A stretch of 36,582 nt of DNA from assembly GCA_022768655.1 (NCBI GenBank), contig JALEQD010000082.1:1-36582 (forward strand), read 5' to 3'. This stretch comes from Anaeroplasma sp. (GTDB lineage: Bacteria; Bacillota_I; Bacilli_A; Acholeplasmatales; Anaeroplasmataceae). This document shows, one piece after another, positions 33,182 to 36,582 of the stretch; position 1 is the stretch's first letter; every line of letters begins with the position of its first letter. Position numbers and translations under genes: made by a program. The notes under the pieces are model-generated. The model was not told where the DNA came from. It did not search any database and saw only the letters and a list, made by a program, of their open reading frames with translations.

Positions 33182-33212
33182 AAAAAAAGCCGAATATTTA
33201 TTCGACTTTTTT
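33182..33212. terminator. Convergent terminator, better on the minus strand
   Basis: An 8-bp stem (33188-33195 with 33200-33207) flanked by A-run and T-run. On the plus strand one pair is a C-A mismatch; on the minus strand the same position is a U-G wobble. The hairpin is therefore complete for the yneF transcript and slightly weaker for the GH31 transcript. Confidence 0.75.
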
Positions 33213-33441
33213 ATTTGCCTTTTGCTTCATTCATTGAACGCATAACAGCACGTACCTGTTTTTCAGAAGGAGTACGTCCCATTTGAGTCATCATTGCACG
33301 AATCATTGCCTCATTTACAGGCGGATTTTTTTCTAATTGTCTTGCAAATAATTTTCTTGTGATAAAGAATGTAACAATAGCGGCAACTAATAATACAATA
33401 ACTAAAATTAGAATAAATTGCCAAATTTTTAATTCTATCAT
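33211..33441 (-). CDS. yneF: UPF0154 (YneF) family membrane protein
   Basis: A 76-residue protein with one N-terminal membrane helix (about 8-28) and a cytosolic basic helix-rich tail. KNPPVNEAMIRAMMTQMGRTPSEKQVRAVM matches the UPF0154 core (KNPPINE.M...MM.QMG.KPS), of which QMGRTPSEKQ is the most diagnostic part. Function of the family is unknown; it is common in Firmicutes and Mollicutes. The start at 33441 follows aggagtga; a GTG three codons earlier overlaps that Shine-Dalgarno. It is a lone minus-strand gene, divergent from the ferredoxin gene. Confidence 0.9.
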   Translation of the reverse strand: MIELKIWQFILILVIVLLVAAIVTFFITRKLFARQLEKNPPVNEAMIRAMMTQMGRTPSEKQVRAVMRSMNEAKGK

Positions 33442-33464
33442 TATAATCACTCCTAACTAGCGTT

Positions 33465-33493
33465 ATTGTACACTTTTTTATTGTTTTTTTCAA
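33465..33493 (-). promoter_or_regulatory. Promoter of yneF
   Basis: On the minus strand TTGAAA and TACAAT are 17 bases apart, 24 bases ahead of the start codon. Confidence 0.7.
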
Positions 33494-33500
33494 CACTTTA

Positions 33501-33529
33501 TAGACAATTTAATATTTTAATGTTAGAAT
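33501..33529 (+). promoter_or_regulatory. Promoter of the ferredoxin gene
   Basis: TAGACA and TAGAAT are 17 bases apart, with TGT directly ahead of the -10 (extended -10). It is back to back with the yneF promoter. Confidence 0.7.
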
Positions 33530-33568
33530 TATATTGTAAAAGTGATTAATTACAAGGAGGAATCAGTC

Positions 33569-33739
33569 ATGCCTAGAAAAGTAGTTGAAGATACTTGTAT
33601 TGGATGCGGTGCTTGTGCAGCTGAATGCCCTGTAAGCGCAATTACTGTTGAGGAAGTATCTAATATTGATGCAGATACTTGTATTGACTGTGGCGCTTGT
33701 CAAGGTGTTTGTCCAGTTGATGCAATTATTGCTGAATAA
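33569..33739 (+). CDS. 2[4Fe-4S] ferredoxin
   Basis: A 56-residue clostridial-type ferredoxin, a low-potential electron carrier. Both cluster motifs are complete: CIGCGACAAECP and CIDCGACQGVCP, each C-x2-C-x2-C-x3-CP. The start at 33569 follows aaggagg at 8 bases; a GTG at 33542 is not needed. It is a single-gene transcript with its own promoter and terminator. It points to anaerobic metabolism such as pyruvate:ferredoxin oxidoreductase or hydrogenase, none of which is in the window. Confidence 0.97.
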   Translation: MPRKVVEDTCIGCGACAAECPVSAITVEEVSNIDADTCIDCGACQGVCPVDAIIAE

Positions 33740-33752
33740 TTAATATTTAAAG

Positions 33753-33780
33753 GAACCGAAAAAATCGGTTCTTTTTTTTT
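33753..33780 (+). terminator. Intrinsic terminator after the ferredoxin gene
   Basis: Perfect 7-bp stem gaaccga/tcggttc with a 5-base A loop and a run of nine Ts. Confidence 0.92.
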
Positions 33781-33844
33781 ATTTATTTTATTTGCCTATA
33801 AAAAAATTATTAGTTTTAATAGATTATATATGGGAAGTGAAATA

Positions 33845-34198
33845 ATGAATAATATTAATTCTCATTCCTTTTTTTTAGTAGATGATTTATCAAAGGGCTT
33901 TTTAAGAGGTTCAATATTTAAAAATATTTTTGATCCATATAAATATGTAGTAACTAATATAACTAAAATGACTGATGAGGAAGCTTTAATGTATAAAATT
34001 CAAACATATGAATTTGTAAAAAAAGAGCTTACAATATATTTGTCTAATTATCCATATGATAAGGATGCATTAGAATCATTAAATAGGATTAATATGGAAA
34101 GAAAAAAAATGATTGATGAATTCGAAAGGAAATATCATAGTCTTTCAAGTGGATCTTTTCCTACTAAGGGATATTTTGGGAAAAGGGTGTATAAATAA
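33845..34198 (+). CDS. CotJA-CotJB-like fused spore coat protein
   Basis: A 117-residue protein that appears to join two small spore coat proteins. Residues about 15-35 (SKGFLRGSIFKNIFDPYKY) resemble the CotJA core with its RGTLFPEL..PY pattern. Residues about 45-100 (YKIQTYEFVKKELTIYLSNY, then DKDALESLN and ERKKMIDEFE) resemble CotJB with its ELxxYLDTHPxDxxAL pattern. CotJA and CotJB are normally separate proteins encoded just ahead of cotJC, as here. The stop overlaps the cotJC start by one base. The start at 33845 follows ggaagtga; ATG at 33830 is possible but lacks a Shine-Dalgarno. The CotJB half is the more certain assignment. Confidence 0.65.
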   Translation: MNNINSHSFFLVDDLSKGFLRGSIFKNIFDPYKYVVTNITKMTDEEALMYKIQTYEFVKKELTIYLSNYPYDKDALESLNRINMERKKMIDEFERKYHSLSSGSFPTKGYFGKRVYK

Positions 34199-34761
34199 TG
34201 TGGGAGTATAAAAAAATATTAGAATATCCTGTAAAAATAACTAAGCCTGATTTGAAATTTGCAAGCATACTAATTAGTGCAGTTGGAGGATATCCGGGTG
34301 AATTAAACGCATGCTTAAGATATTTTTCTCAAGTAAAAATAATGCCTGATGAAAGAGGAAGAAATTTACTATTAGAAATAGCTACAGAAGAAATGGCACA
34401 TGTTGAAATACTTGTAGAAATGATATATCAGCTTACAAAGGATTTAAAGATTGAAGATTATAAGGCGCTTCAAAAAGAAGCTATGTATGTTGAGCATAAG
34501 AAAGGTATCTATCCATCAGATAGCTTTGGTAATCCTTATACTGTTACATATTTTGCATCAACTGGTGATTATCTTGCTGATTTATCTGAGGATATGGCAG
34601 CAGAGGAAAAAGCAAGATCTGGCTATGAGCATTTAATGGATTTAACAAATAATCCAGAAATACTTGGACCACTTTCATTCTTAAGGCAAAGAGAAATAGT
34701 TCATTTTGAAAGATTTAAAGAAGCATACAATTACTATAAAAAGATGAATGAGAAGGAGTAA
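34198..34761 (+). CDS. cotJC: CotJC, manganese-catalase-like spore coat protein
   Basis: A 187-residue member of the manganese catalase family as found in the CotJ coat operon. It is a four-helix bundle with the di-metal ligands in place: E35 in GELNACLRY, E65 and H68 in EEMAHVE, E136 (or E137) in AAEEKAR, and H169 in REIVHFERF. MWEYKKILEYPVKI and the VGGYPGELNA stretch are characteristic of CotJC. In Bacillus CotJC sits in inner coat layers; peroxide protection is plausible. The start overlaps the preceding stop (taatg), with agggtg upstream. The terminator stem begins within the last codons. Confidence 0.9.
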   Translation: MWEYKKILEYPVKITKPDLKFASILISAVGGYPGELNACLRYFSQVKIMPDERGRNLLLEIATEEMAHVEILVEMIYQLTKDLKIEDYKALQKEAMYVEHKKGIYPSDSFGNPYTVTYFASTGDYLADLSEDMAAEEKARSGYEHLMDLTNNPEILGPLSFLRQREIVHFERFKEAYNYYKKMNEKE

Positions 34762-34775
34762 AAACTCCTTTTTTT
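34753..34775 (+). terminator. Intrinsic terminator overlapping the end of cotJC
   Basis: Perfect 7-bp stem aaggagt/actcctt with a 4-base A loop and a run of Ts. The left arm includes the first base of the stop codon. Confidence 0.85.
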
Positions 34776-34785
34776 AATTTTATTA

Positions 34786-34814
34786 TTGAGATTTATATGC
34801 TTTTTATATATAAT
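34786..34814 (+). promoter_or_regulatory. Promoter of the XRE-cupin regulator and pot genes
   Basis: TTGAGA (34786) and TATAAT (34809) are 17 bases apart. The leader to the first start codon is about 50 bases. Confidence 0.7.
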
Positions 34815-34831
34815 AAATATATGTTTATAGA

Positions 34832-34852
34832 TTTTAAACTTTATGTTTAAAA
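34832..34852. promoter_or_regulatory. Candidate operator of the XRE-cupin regulator
   Basis: A perfect 8-bp inverted repeat ttttaaac/gtttaaaa with a 5-base spacer, just downstream of the expected transcription start. There is no T-run after it. Its place between promoter and regulator gene suggests an autoregulatory site. Confidence 0.5.
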
Positions 34853-34873
34853 ATACTAAACTCGGGTGACTAT

Positions 34874-35407
34874 ATGGAGATAGGAAAAAAAATAAAAGAA
34901 AGAAGAACATTGTTAATGCTTACACAGCAGGAACTAGCTAATAGATGTGAGCTTACTAAGGGATATATTTCTCAATTAGAAAATGATAAGGTTTCACCTT
35001 CTATTGAAACATTAGAAATTATTTTAGATGTATTAGGCACAAATTTTACTGATTTTTTTAAAAATACCAATGATCATAAAATAATTTTTACTAAAGACGA
35101 ACAATATATAAAAAGCTTTGATAATTATAATCAAACCTGGCTTATTCCAACATCACAGGAATACTTAATGGAACCTATTTTAGTAGAAATCATGCCAAAT
35201 GGAGAAACATTTCATGATTATCCTCATCCAGGAGAGGAATTTGGCTATGTTATTGAAGGTGAAGTAATAATAAAATATGGTACATTTCAAAAAAAATGTA
35301 ATAAAGGTGAATCATTCTATTTTATTTCAAATTGTGAGCATTATATAATTAATAATTCAAATAAAATTGCAAAGATAGTGTGGGTTTCAACCCCACCAAA
35401 TTTTTAG
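34874..35407 (+). CDS. XRE-family regulator with cupin domain, probable polyamine regulator
   Basis: A 177-residue transcription factor. Residues 1-62 are an HTH_3 domain (GKKIKERRTLLMLTQQELAN and the recognition segment KGYISQLENDKVSPSIETLE). Residues about 105-175 are a cupin_2 ligand-binding barrel (PHPGEEFGYVIEGEVIIKYG, then GESFYFISNCEHYIINNS). This layout is shared with PuuR and related regulators. It precedes potA by 9 bases in the same transcript, so spermidine or putrescine is the likely ligand, by inference. A Shine-Dalgarno cgggtga lies upstream of the start. Confidence 0.88.
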   Translation: MEIGKKIKERRTLLMLTQQELANRCELTKGYISQLENDKVSPSIETLEIILDVLGTNFTDFFKNTNDHKIIFTKDEQYIKSFDNYNQTWLIPTSQEYLMEPILVEIMPNGETFHDYPHPGEEFGYVIEGEVIIKYGTFQKKCNKGESFYFISNCEHYIINNSNKIAKIVWVSTPPNF

Positions 35408-35416
35408 GAGGATAAA

Positions 35417-36582
35417 ATGGCAAAAAAATTAATAGAATTAAGAAATATTACAAAAAAATTTGGTGATAATGTAGTAGTTGATGATTTAAACCTATACATC
35501 AATGAAAATGAATTCATAACATTGGTTGGTCCTTCTGGCTGTGGAAAAACTACAATTTTAAGAATGCTTGGTGGCTTTGAAACTCCTGATTGTGGTGAAA
35601 TTATACTAGATGGTGTTGTTATTAATAATGTACCAGCACATTTACGTCCAATCAATACTGTGTTTCAACGATATGCATTATTTCCACATTTAAATGTTTT
35701 TGATAATGTAGCTTTTGGTCTTAGAAATTTTAATAGAATTATGGCTGATATTAAAAATAAGGTTGAAAGAAAATATGAAAACGAAAGAATGAAATTATCT
35801 CATAGACTTCAAAATAAGGAAGTAACTAAGGAAGAAAAAGCAGATATTAAATTAAAGCTTAAGGATATAAAAATAAAAATTAAAGAGGAAATAGGCGAAG
35901 AAAAGGAAAATCTTATTTCTTCAAAGCTAGAGGCAATTGAAAAAAAATATACACCAATATTAAATGATTTAAATGAAAGAATCGATATAGAATGGGAAAA
36001 GGATGATGAGGTTAAAAAAGCCAAATCTAGAATAAAAGAGATTGAAGAATTAATATTAGAATCAATTGAGAATGGTATATCTAAGCAAAAGGCTACTAAG
36101 CCTTATGAGGATGAGCTTAAGAAGCTAAAAAAGGTTGCGACATGGGAGGAATTAGTAAAATTAGAACAAGAAAAGAAGGAAGTTCTAAAGGATAAGTCTT
36201 TAGAAATAAAAAGTGCTAAGTCCTTAATGATGAATAAAAAGCAAATAAAGGAAACTGTTTTAGAGGCTTTAAAGCTTGTTAAGCTTGAAGGCTTTGAAAA
36301 TAGAAGAATAGATGAAATGTCAGGTGGTCAGCAACAAAGAGTCGCAATAGCAAGAGCTATTGTTAACAAGCCTAGAATTTTACTTCTTGATGAACCACTT
36401 TCTGCTCTTGATTTAAAGCTTAGACAGGAAATGCAATATGAATTAAAGGAGATGCAAAGAAAGGTAGGTATTACCTTTGTATTTGTAACACATGATCAAG
36501 AGGAAGCATTAACAATGAGTGATACGATCGTTGTATTAAATCATGGTGTAATTCAGCAAATAGGAACTCCAGAAGATATTTA
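35417..36582 (+). CDS. potA: Polyamine ABC transporter ATPase PotA with large helical insertion (3' end outside)
   Basis: The ATPase of a spermidine/putrescine importer, open to the window end (388 full codons seen). Walker A is GPSGCGKTT (38-46), the Q-loop is VFQRYALFPH, the signature is MSGGQQQR (301-308), Walker B is ILLLDEP with D325 and E326, and the switch is H359 in THDQEEA. Normal PotA has about 25 residues between FGLR and the signature helix. Here a highly charged, coiled-coil-like stretch covers about residues 105-274, rich in Lys and Glu, which is an extra 150 or so residues in the helical domain. Similar enlarged PotA proteins occur in Mollicutes, as far as I recall. The C-terminal regulatory TOBE region is outside the window. 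Shine-Dalgarno aggagga sets the start. Confidence 0.92.
   Translation, partial: MAKKLIELRNITKKFGDNVVVDDLNLYINENEFITLVGPSGCGKTTILRMLGGFETPDCGEIILDGVVINNVPAHLRPINTVFQRYALFPHLNVFDNVAFGLRNFNRIMADIKNKVERKYENERMKLSHRLQNKEVTKEEKADIKLKLKDIKIKIKEEIGEEKENLISSKLEAIEKKYTPILNDLNERIDIEWEKDDEVKKAKSRIKEIEELILESIENGISKQKATKPYEDELKKLKKVATWEELVKLEQEKKEVLKDKSLEIKSAKSLMMNKKQIKETVLEALKLVKLEGFENRRIDEMSGGQQQRVAIARAIVNKPRILLLDEPLSALDLKLRQEMQYELKEMQRKVGITFVFVTHDQEEALTMSDTIVVLNHGVIQQIGTPEDI

Noticed and set aside
33781-33844. Sporulation-sigma promoter for the cotJ operon
   Set aside because: No convincing sigma-E or sigma-K pattern could be seen; a weak TTGCCT/TTTAAT pair at 17 bases is present, but not enough to call.
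1-36582. Mollicute genetic code with TGA read as Trp
   Set aside because: Trp in conserved motifs (for example in valS and the GH31 gene) is TGG, and the lon-like protease gene, hisF and ybeY end in TGA at the expected length.

Overview
The window is AT-rich chromosomal DNA with tightly packed, mostly plus-strand operons. It reads with the standard code: tryptophans in well-conserved motifs are TGG, and several genes, including the lon-like protease gene, hisF and ybeY, stop at TGA. Gene content and order point to a low-GC Firmicute of the Bacilli side (Erysipelotrichia-, RF39- or Acholeplasma-like gut lineages are plausible). Supporting signs are ybeY-cdd-era-recO, lspA-rluD, a ydbS/ydbT pair, yneF (UPF0154), a BspA-like LRR protein and a PotA with a very large insertion. 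Two loci are sporulation-associated (a SpoIVFA/SpoIVFB-like pair and a cotJ operon), so the organism, or a recent ancestor, is probably a spore former. No phage, IS element, CRISPR array, rRNA or tRNA gene was seen.

Layout. 1-3.9 kb: 3' end of an archaeal-type aspartyl-tRNA synthetase, dCMP deaminase, a YlbL/SepM-like PDZ-Lon membrane protease, a small membrane protein, signal peptidase II and an RluD-family pseudouridine synthase. 3.9-5.95 kb: two bacterial PH-domain membrane proteins. 6.0-7.0 kb (minus strand): a lipoprotein with one InlB-type repeat and a trypsin-like protease domain, divergent from the his operon. 7.17-14.6 kb: an overlapping hisZ-G-D-C-B-H-A-F-IE operon that lacks only the histidinol-phosphate phosphatase. 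14.6-17.4 kb: a membrane protein and a large LRR protein with eight 57-bp in-frame repeats. 17.4-20.7 kb: HAD phosphatase, ybeY, cdd, era, recO. 20.7-25.4 kb: a T-box leader controlling a GNAT acetyltransferase and valS, then folC. 25.5-27.4 kb: radC and the SpoIVFA/SpoIVFB-like pair. 27.5-33.2 kb: DUF368 (PopT) transporter, EF-G-like GTPase, GH31 alpha-glucosidase and a small membrane protein. 33.2-36.6 kb: yneF (minus), a 2[4Fe-4S] ferredoxin, a cotJ operon with cotJA and cotJB apparently fused, and an XRE-cupin regulator followed by potA, which runs off the window.

Control signals are easy to see: at least eight intrinsic terminators, several promoters with 16-17 bp spacing, and repeated use of the extended -10 TGATATAAT. 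No unmistakably new multi-gene system was found. The most distinctive items are the CotJA-CotJB fusion, the T-box leader whose terminator hides the Shine-Dalgarno of an acetyltransferase gene placed ahead of valS, the PotA insertion, the repeat-bearing LRR protein, and an 11-bp perfect palindrome at the his promoter. All functions are from motif recognition by eye; no database search was run.
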